Below are positions 7,685-16,524 of a DNA stretch of 64,000 bases, piece by piece. Each line of letters opens with the position of its first letter. The first letter of the stretch is position 1. Position numbers and translations under genes: made by a program. Source of the DNA: Mesorhizobium sp. L-8-3 (lineage in GTDB: Bacteria; Pseudomonadota; Alphaproteobacteria; Rhizobiales; Rhizobiaceae); NCBI RefSeq assembly GCF_016756615.1, contig NZ_AP023262.1:2354501-2418500 (forward strand), in the 5' to 3' direction. The notes under the pieces were generated by a model, which saw only the letters and a program-made list of their open reading frames with translations, was not told the origin of the DNA and ran no database searches.

Positions 7685-9466
7685 CTATTGCAGCGGCCAG
7701 ACGGTGAGGAGGGCAGGGACAGCGACGATGATGACGATCAGGGAGAGCGGCAGGCCGAGCCGTGGATAGTCGGAGAACCGATAGCCGCCGGGGCCCATCA
7801 CCAGCGTGTTGCACTGATGCCCGATCGGCGTCAGGAAATCGCAACCCGCGCCGATCGCCACCGCCATCAGGAAAGCCTCGGGCCGGTATCCCAGCGAGCC
7901 GGCGAAGCCCGCCGCGATGGGTGCCATCACCAGCACCGTCGCGGCGTTGTTGAGGAAGGGTGTGACGGCCATCGCCGCGACCAGGATAAGCGCCAGGGCG
8001 CCGTAGCCCGGCAATGTCGAACCGAGTTCGGCAAGCGCCGAAGCGATGATGTCGGTTGCGCCGGTCTGTCGCAAGGAATCGCTTACCGGGATCAGGGTGG
8101 CGAGCATGACGAGGATCGGCCCGTCGATCGAGGCATAGATCTCGCGGGCCGGGATGATCTTGAACAATATCATCATGGTCGCGGCGGCGAAGAAGGCGAC
8201 CGACACCGGCACCAGCCCGAGGGCGGTCGTGCCCATCGCCGCGATCAGGATCAGCACCGGCAAGACGCCGCGGCGCGCGCTGCCGAGGAGCAGGGGCCTC
8301 TCCGCGAGCGGCAGAAGGCCGAAGTCGCGCAGGAATTCGGGCATGGCGGCCGGGTTGCCCTGCAGCACGACGACGTCGCCCAGTCGCAACGAGATCGCCC
8401 CCAGCCTCTGGTCCAGCCGCTCGCCCTTGCGGCTGACGGCCAGAAGGTTGACGTTGAAGCGCTCGCGCAGCAGCAGGTGCTTGGCGGACCAGCCGATGAG
8501 GCTCGAATGCTCGCCAATCACGGCTTCGATCGCGACGGGCTCGAAGCCTGCCTTGCCCTGCTCCGCCAACTCGCGGCCACCGGCGATGCTGAGCCTGGCC
8601 TGGGCGACGAGGCGATCCAGCGCCTCATGGTCCCCCTCGATCAGCAGGATGTCGTCGACCTGGAGCACGGCGTCGGGAAAAGGCGTGATCCGCACGTTGT
8701 TGGTACGCAGGATCGTGGTTATCACGGCCTCGCCGCCGGCGATCTTCAAAAGGTCGGCCACCGTCTTGCCGACGACGGTCGATCCCCGCACGACGGTTGC
8801 CTCGGCCGAATAATTGTCGATGGCGAGCGCTTCGTGGAGCGAACCGCCCTTTCGTTGGCGTTGCGGCAGGATCCAGTAAAACAGCGTGAGGAAGATGATG
8901 CCCGCTGCGGTCAGGGCGAGCCCGACCGGTGTGAAGTCGAACATGCTGAAGGCAGTGCCCGTGATTTCCGCGCGAATACGCGAGACCACGATGTTTGGCG
9001 AGGTGCCGATCTGGGTCATAAGGCCGCCGAGCAGCGAGGCGAAGGCCATCGGCATCAGAAATGTGGAGGCCGATATGCCTGAGCGCCGCGCGAACTGGAA
9101 GGCGATCGGTATCATGATCGCCAGCGCCCCGATGTTCTTGACGAAGGCCGACAGGACCGCGACCACGAAAACCAGGAGGAAAAGCTGGCCGCGCACCGAC
9201 CTCAGGTTCGGCAGATGGCGCTGGATGAGCAGTTCCACGAAACCGCTGCGCGCCACGCCCGCGCTCACCAGCAGGGCGCTGCCCACGATGATGACGATGT
9301 CGTCGCTGAAGCCGGAAAATGCACGGTCGAGCGGCACGACACCAAGCGCGAGCGCCAGCAGCAGCGACAGGGCCGCGACGAGATCGTAGCGGAAGCGCCC
9401 CCAGATGAACGCCGCCATCATCAGCGCGATGACGGCGAAGGACAGGAATTGCGGGGATGTAAGCAT
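7685..9466 (-). CDS. SLC13-type permease with two RCK_C (TrkA-C) domains
   Basis: A 593-residue anion/dicarboxylate:Na+ symporter-like membrane protein. N-terminal transmembrane helices (about 1-180) contain the family pattern FVKNIGALAIMIPIAF and LLGGLMTQIGTSPNIVVS. Two cytoplasmic TrkA-C domains occupy about 215-380 (GSTVVGKTVADLL...DDILLIEGD and HSSLIGWSAKHLLL...GDVVVLQG). A second helical half (about 400-593) repeats the signature as TPFLNNAATVLVMAPIAA and CDFLTPIGHQCNTLVMGPGGY. I chose the ATG at 9466 because it begins the first helix; an in-frame ATG at 9502 would add 12 residues. The substrate (sulphate, dicarboxylate, or other) is not determinable here. Confidence 0.88.
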   Translation of the reverse strand: MLTSPQFLSFAVIALMMAAFIWGRFRYDLVAALSLLLALALGVVPLDRAFSGFSDDIVIIVGSALLVSAGVARSGFVELLIQRHLPNLRSVRGQLFLLVFVVAVLSAFVKNIGALAIMIPIAFQFARRSGISASTFLMPMAFASLLGGLMTQIGTSPNIVVSRIRAEITGTAFSMFDFTPVGLALTAAGIIFLTLFYWILPQRQRKGGSLHEALAIDNYSAEATVVRGSTVVGKTVADLLKIAGGEAVITTILRTNNVRITPFPDAVLQVDDILLIEGDHEALDRLVAQARLSIAGGRELAEQGKAGFEPVAIEAVIGEHSSLIGWSAKHLLLRERFNVNLLAVSRKGERLDQRLGAISLRLGDVVVLQGNPAAMPEFLRDFGLLPLAERPLLLGSARRGVLPVLILIAAMGTTALGLVPVSVAFFAAATMMILFKIIPAREIYASIDGPILVMLATLIPVSDSLRQTGATDIIASALAELGSTLPGYGALALILVAAMAVTPFLNNAATVLVMAPIAAGFAGSLGYRPEAFLMAVAIGAGCDFLTPIGHQCNTLVMGPGGYRFSDYPRLGLPLSLIVIIVAVPALLTVWPLQ

Positions 9467-9581
9467 GGGCGCCCGGTTCTGCCGTATCGGTCCGAAAATC
9501 ATACTCCATTCTCGGGCCGATCGTTCAAGGTGTCGGAGCAACGCGGAAGGGAGGGATACGTTGCCTTGCCCATATCGCGTA

Positions 9582-10046
9582 TCAGCCGGCCAGCATGACC
9601 TCAAGACGTTCCAGCAATGGGCGCTGGCCTGGAATGATCTTCAAAGTGGCGGCCGGCAGCGTAAACCATCCGGCGCGATCAACCTCGGGGAAAAGCTCCC
9701 GGCGCCCACTGCCGGGCGGCCACTCCATCTCGAAGCTGTTGCTTCGGACGGCATTCACGTCGAAAGCTCCTTCGACGGCATAGGCGACGACACGCTTCCC
9801 ACCGGCCTGGACTGCCTCGCCGAGAGGAAATGGAGGGCCCGCCGGCGGCACGGCTCCGAGCTCTTCGGCGAATTCGCGAAACGCTGCTGCCTGCGCATCC
9901 TCGCCCGGACCATATTCCCCTTTCGGGATGGACCACGCCCCTTCATCACGCTTGCGCCAGAAAGGCCCTCCGGGATGGACGAGCAGCACTTCAGGGAAAC
10001 CGGCTTCACGGCGAAAGACGAGCAGTCCGGCACTCGTCCTGGGCAT
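9582..10046 (-). CDS. NUDIX hydrolase
   Basis: A 154-residue NUDIX-family pyrophosphohydrolase. The Nudix box is complete (GEYGPGEDAQAAAF followed by REFAEELG) and matches GX5EX7REUXEEXGU, so the Mg-binding glutamates are present. The N-terminal MPRTSAGLLVFRR and the VLLVHPGGPFW and WSIPKGEY segments match the subfamily of bacterial MutT-like proteins annotated as NUDIX domain-containing proteins in rhizobia. The start at 10046 is directly upstream of the conserved first strand; the frame opens farther upstream with basic low-complexity sequence. It lies 23 bp downstream of spoVR on the same strand, so it may be read through from that operon. The substrate is unknown. Confidence 0.87.
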   Translation of the reverse strand: MPRTSAGLLVFRREAGFPEVLLVHPGGPFWRKRDEGAWSIPKGEYGPGEDAQAAAFREFAEELGAVPPAGPPFPLGEAVQAGGKRVVAYAVEGAFDVNAVRSNSFEMEWPPGSGRRELFPEVDRAGWFTLPAATLKIIPGQRPLLERLEVMLAG

Positions 10047-10069
10047 CGGCTGTCTCCTGCAACCAGGGC

Positions 10070-11626
10070 CTATCCGCTCTCCGCGATCTGGCCGGACGAT
10101 CGCTCGTAGAGCGTAGCGCCGGTATCGGCGTCGATGCCTGCGAGGCTCACGGTATAACCCCACAGATTGCGTATATGGCGCAATGTCGCGTCGCGGCCTT
10201 TCTCCTCCAGCATGATGTCATGCTTCACCTTGTGCTCGAGCCTCAGATGCCGGTCGCCGAGGAGATCGACGTCGACCACCTGTATGTCGGGGCGGGTTTC
10301 GCCGATATCGTAGCTCCTGGCAAGAGCGGCGCGGATCTTGCCGTAGCCGCGCTCATTGTGGATCGACGCCACTTCATAGTGCCTTTCCGACGCTACGTCG
10401 CCGAGCACGAACAAGCGCCATTTGCGGATGAGCGCCGGGCTCAGATACTGCAGGATGAAGGACTCGTCGCGATGGTTCGCCCAGGCGTCGAGCAGCGTCG
10501 CGCGCCAGTCGCCATTGCCGGCCATGTCGGGGAACCAGTCGCGATCTTCAGCCGTCGGTTCCATCGAGATGCGGCAGATATCCTGCATCATGTCGAAACC
10601 CAGCGCGTAGGGGTTGATGCGCGAATAGCGCGGATCGTCGAAGGATGGCTGGAAGACCACGTTCGAATGGTTCTGCAGCACCTCCAGCATGGCGCCGTCC
10701 CCGATCCTTCCCTGGTCGAAGAGGCTGTTCATGATCGTGTAATGCACGAAAGTGGCGCAGCCCTCGTTCATCACCTGGGTCTGCCGCTGCGGGTAGAAAT
10801 ATTGCGCGATCACCCGCACGATGCGCAGAATCTCGCGCTGCCAGGGCTCCAACACCAGGCTGTTCTTCTCCAGGAAATAGAGAAGGTTCTCCTCCGGCAG
10901 GTTCAGCTTCTTCTTGCGCTCCTGGGCGCTGCGCTCGATGGCGCTGGGTTCGTCCTCGTCCTTCTGTCGGGGAAGGGTGCGCCACAGGTCGCTGAAGGAC
11001 CGCTCCTCATATTCCAGCCTCTCGCGGATTCCTTCGCGTTCCTTCTCGGAAGAGAGCCGCGGCGGGCGGCGGTAGCGGAAGACCGCCTGCTCCATCAACG
11101 CATGGGCCGCATCGAGGATGGCCTCGACCGCCGCAAGTCCATGCCGCTCCTCGCAGCGTGCGATGTAGCTCTTCGCGAAGTCCAGGTAGCTCAGGATCGA
11201 TCCGGCGTCGGTCCATTGGCGGAACAGATAGTTGTTCTTGAAGAAATGATTGTGGCCGAAGGCGGCATGGGCAGTCACCACGGCCTGAAGCGCCATGGTG
11301 TTGCCTTCCATGAGATAGACGATGCACGGATTGGAGTTGATGACGATCTCGTAGGCCAGGCCGCGCAGGCCCTTGCGGTAGAGCTGCTCGTCGAACAGGA
11401 AATGCTTGCCGAAGGACCAGTGCCGGTACATCAGCGGCATGCCGACCGAGGAATAGGCGTCGAGCATCTGCTCGGCGGAGATGATCTCGAGCTGGTTCGG
11501 ATAAGTGTCCAGGCCCAACTCGTCATGTGCGATCGACTTGATCGCGTCATAGGTGCGCGACAGCGTCGCGAAGTCCCAGTCGGACCCCGAAAACAGCAGG
11601 CGCGAGGAACTTGCACGCTTGTCCAT
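10070..11626 (-). CDS. spoVR: SpoVR family protein
   Basis: A 518-residue SpoVR/YcgB-family protein. Diagnostic segments are MYRHWSFGKHF, YEIVINSNPCIVYLMEGN, HAAFGHNHFFKNNYLFRQW, and later MNEGCATFVHYTIMN and NPYALGFDMMQDICR. SpoVR is needed for spore cortex formation in Bacillus; in non-sporulating proteobacteria its role is unknown but it is almost always linked to PrkA and YhbH-type proteins, as here. It is the third gene of a tight minus-strand operon (13 bp after yhbH). The length is normal for the family and no lesions are seen. Stress/stationary-phase expression is inferred from the operon's promoter and from E. coli yeaGH behaviour. Confidence 0.93.
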   Translation of the reverse strand: MDKRASSSRLLFSGSDWDFATLSRTYDAIKSIAHDELGLDTYPNQLEIISAEQMLDAYSSVGMPLMYRHWSFGKHFLFDEQLYRKGLRGLAYEIVINSNPCIVYLMEGNTMALQAVVTAHAAFGHNHFFKNNYLFRQWTDAGSILSYLDFAKSYIARCEERHGLAAVEAILDAAHALMEQAVFRYRRPPRLSSEKEREGIRERLEYEERSFSDLWRTLPRQKDEDEPSAIERSAQERKKKLNLPEENLLYFLEKNSLVLEPWQREILRIVRVIAQYFYPQRQTQVMNEGCATFVHYTIMNSLFDQGRIGDGAMLEVLQNHSNVVFQPSFDDPRYSRINPYALGFDMMQDICRISMEPTAEDRDWFPDMAGNGDWRATLLDAWANHRDESFILQYLSPALIRKWRLFVLGDVASERHYEVASIHNERGYGKIRAALARSYDIGETRPDIQVVDVDLLGDRHLRLEHKVKHDIMLEEKGRDATLRHIRNLWGYTVSLAGIDADTGATLYERSSGQIAESG

Positions 11627-11639
11627 TGCCCGCTCGTCC

Positions 11640-12956
11640 TCAGCCGCGCTTCGCCAGGCCGGCCTGCCTGGAGAAAAGTTCGTGGAACACGGGATAGATT
11701 TCGGACGGCCGTGCGATGCGGGTCATCTGGAAGTTCGGCCACTGCGCGTCGACCTTGCGATAGGCGCGCCACAGCGATGTGCCGTTGTCGGTCGAGCCGA
11801 AGATGTGGCTCTCGCGCTCGTCGATGATCTCGACATAGGCATAGTACTGACACAGCGGCATGACCTCCTTGTCGAGGAGCATGACGCAGCGCTCCGAATC
11901 ATTGGCGAAATTGTCGCCGTCGGAGGCTTGGGCGGCATAGATGTTCCATTCCCGGCTGGGATAACGCTCCTCGACGATCCGGCGCATCTCCTCGAGTGCC
12001 GTCGAGACGACGGTGCCGCCGCTCTGCTGGCTGTAGAAGAACGTCTCTTCGTCCACTTCCTTGGCCTCGTGGGTGTGGCGGATGAAGACGATGTCGATGC
12101 GCTCGTAGCGCCGCTTGAGGAACAGGTGCAGCAGCACGAAGAACCGCTTCGCCAGATCCTTCTCCCGCTCGCCCATCGAGCCCGACACGTCCATGAGGCA
12201 GAACATGACAGCACTAGCATTGGGCACGGGCTGCGGGTCGAAGCGGTTGAAGCGGATGTCGACGGGGTCGACATAGGGGATCAGGCGGCGGCGGCGGCCC
12301 AGCCGGTCGAGTTCTTGTCTTATTTGCAGGATCCGCTCCAGCACGGCTGCCTTGGGGGCCGGTTCGGCCTCGAGCAAGGCGAGTTCGTCGGTCAAGGCGT
12401 CGAACTCCTCCTGCTTCGGCCGGTGGAGCGCGATGCGCCGCCCGTAGCTGTGGCGCATGGTGCGCCCGACATTGATGCTTGTGGGCGAGCCGGTCATGGC
12501 AAAACCGGCGCGACGCGGCTTGAAGGCGGCGATCTCCTTCAGATTGAGCTTCACCATGTCAGGGAGTTCGAGATCCTCGAAGAAGAGGTCCAGCACCTCC
12601 TCCCGCGACAGCACGAAGCGGAAATCGTCCTCGGTCTCCTGGGTCGTCGGTCCCGACGCGCCGCCGCCATCCTGCCCGCCCGGCTTGGGGATACGGTCGC
12701 CCGTCTGGAATTCCTTGTTGCCGGGCAGCACATGGTCGCGCCGTCCGCTGGCATTGGAGTTCTGGAAGGTCGGCTCGCTGGTGCCGCGCACCGGCATGGA
12801 AACCGTGTGCTGGGCATCCACGTCGGCGATCTTGCCCGTCTTGACCTGTTCCTTGATGGTGCGCTTCAACTCATCGCGCGCCCGCTTCAGGAAGCGTTGC
12901 CGGTTGCTCAGGCTCTTGTCCGGCGGATTCAACCGGCGATCGATAAAACTCGGCAT
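11640..12956 (-). CDS. yhbH: YeaH/YhbH family protein (DUF444)
   Basis: A 438-residue member of the DUF444 (YeaH/YhbH) family, a VWA-like protein of unknown biochemical role co-occurring with PrkA. The N-terminus MPSFIDRRLNPPDKSLSNRQRF is characteristic. The VWA-type MIDAS motif is visible as MDVSGSMGEREKDLAK (DxSxS), with a second conserved segment FIRHTHEAKEVDEETFF followed by SGGTVVSTALEEM. It sits between prkA (26 bp upstream) and spoVR (13 bp downstream), all minus strand. It probably acts with the PrkA kinase in a stress-signalling complex; this is inference from conserved linkage. Confidence 0.93.
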   Translation of the reverse strand: MPSFIDRRLNPPDKSLSNRQRFLKRARDELKRTIKEQVKTGKIADVDAQHTVSMPVRGTSEPTFQNSNASGRRDHVLPGNKEFQTGDRIPKPGGQDGGGASGPTTQETEDDFRFVLSREEVLDLFFEDLELPDMVKLNLKEIAAFKPRRAGFAMTGSPTSINVGRTMRHSYGRRIALHRPKQEEFDALTDELALLEAEPAPKAAVLERILQIRQELDRLGRRRRLIPYVDPVDIRFNRFDPQPVPNASAVMFCLMDVSGSMGEREKDLAKRFFVLLHLFLKRRYERIDIVFIRHTHEAKEVDEETFFYSQQSGGTVVSTALEEMRRIVEERYPSREWNIYAAQASDGDNFANDSERCVMLLDKEVMPLCQYYAYVEIIDERESHIFGSTDNGTSLWRAYRKVDAQWPNFQMTRIARPSEIYPVFHELFSRQAGLAKRG

Positions 12957-12981
12957 GGATCGATCCGCGCCTTCCCGGCGG

Positions 12982-14931
12982 TCAACCCGCCTTGTTCACT
13001 CGCATGTACCAATCGACGAGGCGACGGACCTGGCGCTGCGTGTAACCGCGCTCGACCATGCGCTGCACGAACTCCGTGTGCTGCTTTTCGGTGACCGTAT
13101 CCTTCTTGGAACCGAAGCTGATGACCGGAAGCAGGTCTTCGACCTGGCCGAACATGCGCTTCTCGATCACTTCGCGCAGCTTTTCGTAGCTCGTCCAGGA
13201 CGGGTTGCGACCGCTGTTCTTGGCTCTGGCGCGCAGCGTGAACTTGACCACCTCGTTGCGGAAGTCCTTGGGATTGGCGATGCCGGCCGGCTTCTCGATC
13301 TGTGACAGCTCGGCGTCCAGGACCTCGCGGTTGAAAATCTGGCCGGTGTCGGGATCCTTGAAGTCCTGGTCCTCGACCCATGCATCCGCATAGGCGATAT
13401 AGCGGTCGAACAGGTTCTGGCCGTATTCGCTGTAGGATTCCAGGTAAGCCTTCTGGATTTCGTGCCCGATGAACTCCGCATAGCGTGTGGCGAGCTCGGA
13501 CTTGATGAAATCGAGATAGGCCGCCTCGATCTGCTTGGGGAACTGCTCCCGCCGGATCGCCTGCTCCAATATGTACATCAGATGCACCGGATCGGCCGCG
13601 ACTTCCTTGGTGTCGTAGTTGAAGGTCTGCGACAGGATCTTGAAGGCGAAGCGCGTGCTCACCCCGGTCATGCCTTCGTCGACGCCGGCGGCGTCGCGAT
13701 ACTCCTGCACCGACTTTGCCTTCGGATCGATCTCCTTCAGGTTCTCGCCGTCATAGACGCGCATCTTGGTGTAGCGCGGCGAGTTCTCATGCTCGGCCAG
13801 GCGGGTGGAAACGGTGAAGCGGCTGAGGATCTCGAGCACCTCGGGGGCGCAGGGGTTCCTGGCCAGTTCGCTTTCCCGCAGGAGCTTTTCGTAGATCTGC
13901 TTCTCCTCGGTCACCCTCAGGCAATAGGGAACCTTGACGACGAGGATGCGGTCCAGGAACGCCTCATTGTTCTTGTTGTTCTTGAAATGCAGCCATTCCG
14001 ACTCGTTGGAATGCGCCACGACAATGCCCTGATAGGGGAACGCGCCCAAATTCTCCGTGCCGTTGTAGCTGCCTTCCTGTGTCGCGGTGAGCAGGGGATG
14101 CAGTACCTTGATCGGCGCCTTGAACATCTCGACGAATTCGAGCAGGCCCTGCGTCGTACGGTTGAGGCCGCCGCTGTAGGAATAGGCGTCGGGATCGTGC
14201 TGGCTGAAATTCTCGAGCTGCCGGATGTCGACCTTGCCGACCAGGGCCGAGACGTCCTGGTTGTTCTCGTCGCCCGGCTCGGTCTTGGAGATGCCGATCT
14301 GGCGCAGCCGCGAAGGCATCAGCTTCGCTACGCTGAACTTCGAGATGTCGCCGTTGAGCTCGTCGAGGCGCTTCGCTGCCCAGGGCGATATCAGCCCATT
14401 GAGGCGCCGCCGCGCGATGCCGTATTTGTCTTCCAGAAGGTCGGCCATTCGTTCCGGATGGAAGAGGCCGAGCGGCGATTCGAATACCGGGCTGACCTGC
14501 CCGCCCACCTTGAGCGTGTAGATCGGTCGCTGCTCCATCAGCTTCTTGAGCCGCTCGGCAAGCGACGACTTGCCGCCGCCGACGGGCCCCAGCAGATAGA
14601 GGATCTGCTTGCGCTCCTCGAGGCCCTGCGAAGCGTAGCGGAAATAGCCCACGATCCGCTCGATCGTATCTTCCATACCGTAGAACTCGGCGAATGCCGG
14701 ATAGATCTTGATGGTCCGGTTCGCGAATATCCGCCCGAGGCGCTCGTCGGCACTCGTGTCGATCAGCTTCGGCTCGCCGATCGCCTCGATCATCCGCTCA
14801 GGCGCCGTCGCGTAGAGAGATCGGTCGTCGCGACAGGCCAGCAGATATTCCTGGAGGCTCATCTCCTCCTGTGCCGTGCTGGTATATATCTCCGAAAACA
14901 GATCGAAGACGTCTGATTCTTTCCCGCCCAT
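12982..14931 (-). CDS. prkA: PrkA/YeaG family serine protein kinase (AAA)
   Basis: A 649-residue PrkA (YeaG) protein. The N-terminal AAA domain has a Walker A variant (LLGPVGGGKSSLAERL) at about residue 117. The central GLFHPERMADLLEDKYGI and PLLTATQEGSYNGTENLG segments are strongly conserved in the family, and a C-terminal PrkA kinase-like domain ends QRQVRRLVDWYMRVNKAG. Homologues are Ser/Thr kinases or ATP-dependent proteases active in starvation and stress. It is the first gene of the prkA-yhbH-spoVR operon, with GAGGGC upstream of the ATG. An EcfG-type promoter-like motif lies about 65 bp upstream. Confidence 0.94.
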   Translation of the reverse strand: MGGKESDVFDLFSEIYTSTAQEEMSLQEYLLACRDDRSLYATAPERMIEAIGEPKLIDTSADERLGRIFANRTIKIYPAFAEFYGMEDTIERIVGYFRYASQGLEERKQILYLLGPVGGGKSSLAERLKKLMEQRPIYTLKVGGQVSPVFESPLGLFHPERMADLLEDKYGIARRRLNGLISPWAAKRLDELNGDISKFSVAKLMPSRLRQIGISKTEPGDENNQDVSALVGKVDIRQLENFSQHDPDAYSYSGGLNRTTQGLLEFVEMFKAPIKVLHPLLTATQEGSYNGTENLGAFPYQGIVVAHSNESEWLHFKNNKNNEAFLDRILVVKVPYCLRVTEEKQIYEKLLRESELARNPCAPEVLEILSRFTVSTRLAEHENSPRYTKMRVYDGENLKEIDPKAKSVQEYRDAAGVDEGMTGVSTRFAFKILSQTFNYDTKEVAADPVHLMYILEQAIRREQFPKQIEAAYLDFIKSELATRYAEFIGHEIQKAYLESYSEYGQNLFDRYIAYADAWVEDQDFKDPDTGQIFNREVLDAELSQIEKPAGIANPKDFRNEVVKFTLRARAKNSGRNPSWTSYEKLREVIEKRMFGQVEDLLPVISFGSKKDTVTEKQHTEFVQRMVERGYTQRQVRRLVDWYMRVNKAG

Positions 14932-14994
14932 AATGCCCTCTTGCTTCAGGCCCGGGAACGCCGGGCTCGCTGTGAGTAAGCCCTGTCGAGAATC

Positions 14995-15019
14995 AACTAT
15001 CTGATAGCTTTGTGGTTCC
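14995..15019 (-). promoter_or_regulatory. EcfG-type general stress promoter candidate for prkA
   Basis: Reading the minus strand, GGAAC at 15019-15015 is followed after 16 nt by AGTT at 14998-14995, about 64 nt before the prkA ATG. The consensus for the alphaproteobacterial general stress sigma factor EcfG is GGAAC-N16/17-CGTT, so only one -10 base differs. A sigma-S-like stress control of this operon is known for E. coli yeaGH, which makes the match plausible. Confidence 0.5.
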
Positions 15020-15035
15020 GTCGTGATCCCGCAAT

Positions 15036-15057
15036 AGCTTCTTTTTACAAAGAAGTT
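15036..15057. other. A/T-rich hairpin upstream of prkA
   Basis: A perfect 7-bp stem CTTCTTT/AAAGAAG with loop TTAC, extendable by two outer pairs, just upstream of the prkA promoter candidate. It could be a weak terminator isolating the operon from the acquired patch to its right, or an operator. The rest of 15058-15510 (about 450 bp) shows nothing I can support as a gene. Confidence 0.35.
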
Positions 15058-15510
15058 TGCAGCCGATCACATTTAAGTGTGCGACCGCCCGGCGGGCAAG
15101 ACCGGCCTTGCATCTGTGGATAAGTTCTGCACCGCCACTGCGATCTCACACGGCTGCTATCCAAACAGATGTGGCTACGGCGGTCGGTATCTGCAAGAGG
15201 GGGCGACAGGAAGTCAGGCGAGACCTCCATTCAGCACATCGCGCCAGGCCGGTCTGCTGGTGACAGCCATCAGCAAAACATCCGCCGCATGGAACTTTTC
15301 GCCTGACGGTTGTTTTCTCTGTGGACCGTTTCCTTTCCACGGTTCGAACCCGTCCAAGCGACAGTCCGCGCTTCCCCTCATGCGCGGGCTTTCGATTGAG
15401 GGACGGGCTTTGTCAGGAATTACCTGTTCGACTAAGTAAAGGAATTGATTCCTACATCCGTTGGATGTATGGTGATTCTAAATGCGCGTCGCGGCGTGGA
15501 GGGCAGTTGC

Positions 15511-15981
15511 ATGGTGCGTGTGCTGGTGACGGCGATCATGTCGATACTCCTATACAATACGATTTCTTTTATCTACGTATTATTTAGCGACCCAAAGAGT
15601 TTGCATGAGTATTATATGAGTAGAGAGTTTCGCGAATTAAATGAAGAAATAAATTGGAGACTTTCATTGAAAAGGTCGGTGAATATTTCTGATATCTTCA
15701 ATGATGCAGAAGAGGCCTGTTTAACCGATATCGACGTGGACCCGCTGGAGATCGTAGAAAAGAGAGGGATAAAAGACGTCGACTATTATTTCGGTGTCCT
15801 TGGGCCTTTTGGCTGGAATGACACGGCTACATACCTTACGGTCTTTAGAAAAGATAGTATAGCAACAATCATAGAACCTGAGTATTTTCACATAAACGAT
15901 AGTTTTGGTGGATGTGCGGAGGGTAGTATAATTTTGATGGCGGACGATGAAGGGAAGTTGTACTTCTTGAATTCGGAATAA
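15511..15981 (+). CDS. AT-rich hypothetical membrane-anchored protein
   Basis: A 156-residue protein of unrecognised family. One N-terminal transmembrane helix (about residues 5-25, LVTAIMSILLYNTISFIYVLF) is followed by an acidic soluble domain ending LYFLNSE. The ATG at 15511 has a strong GGAGGG 7 bp upstream; a longer frame from 15445 lacks this. Codon usage is AT-rich (many AAA, AAT, ATA, TTT), unlike the GC-rich neighbours, which is a sign of horizontal acquisition. It lies 14 bp upstream of the effector-like pseudogene at 15996, so it may be its partner, such as an immunity protein. That role is inference from gene order only. Confidence 0.6.
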   Translation: MVRVLVTAIMSILLYNTISFIYVLFSDPKSLHEYYMSREFRELNEEINWRLSLKRSVNISDIFNDAEEACLTDIDVDPLEIVEKRGIKDVDYYFGVLGPFGWNDTATYLTVFRKDSIATIIEPEYFHINDSFGGCAEGSIILMADDEGKLYFLNSE

Positions 15982-16524
15982 AGGGACGGATATATATGGA
16001 TATGAAAGGAATTCTTGGTCACTTGGAAGCTAAATTAAGCGATGGCGTAAATGTCTCGAAAGAGTATCTGAGCAAGGGTGCGGATGTCACGAAACATGCG
16101 GCCCGCGAGCTTTCGGGCTTCAACCAAATGGCGAGAGAGGCAGATGAAATAACGCGATCGCTTGGGTTGGTGTATCGAGAGTAAAGCCCTCTACCATGGC
16201 CTAAGGATAAGAGTTATGGTGACGTACTTCCGGCGTCGAGCAATGCTATCGCCCATGCATATATGAGCGCCAAGCTCGCGCAGAAATATGGCGTGTCGCA
16301 AAGACCTTCGGTGATATGCGTGAATGGATTTTGTCTCCTGCTAAGGAGGATTTGGTCGACGATTCGTGGGATGTCTATAAGGACATGTGGAACAATGAAG
16401 TCGGCAGGCGCATAGGATTTTCTGCGGTCGATGATCAGGCTCTGATCGAGGCCATCAAGGATGCTTGGCGAAGGGGAGATTTGATTGCGATTAGGACAGA
16501 TGGGAGAATTCCTAAGAACTATAG

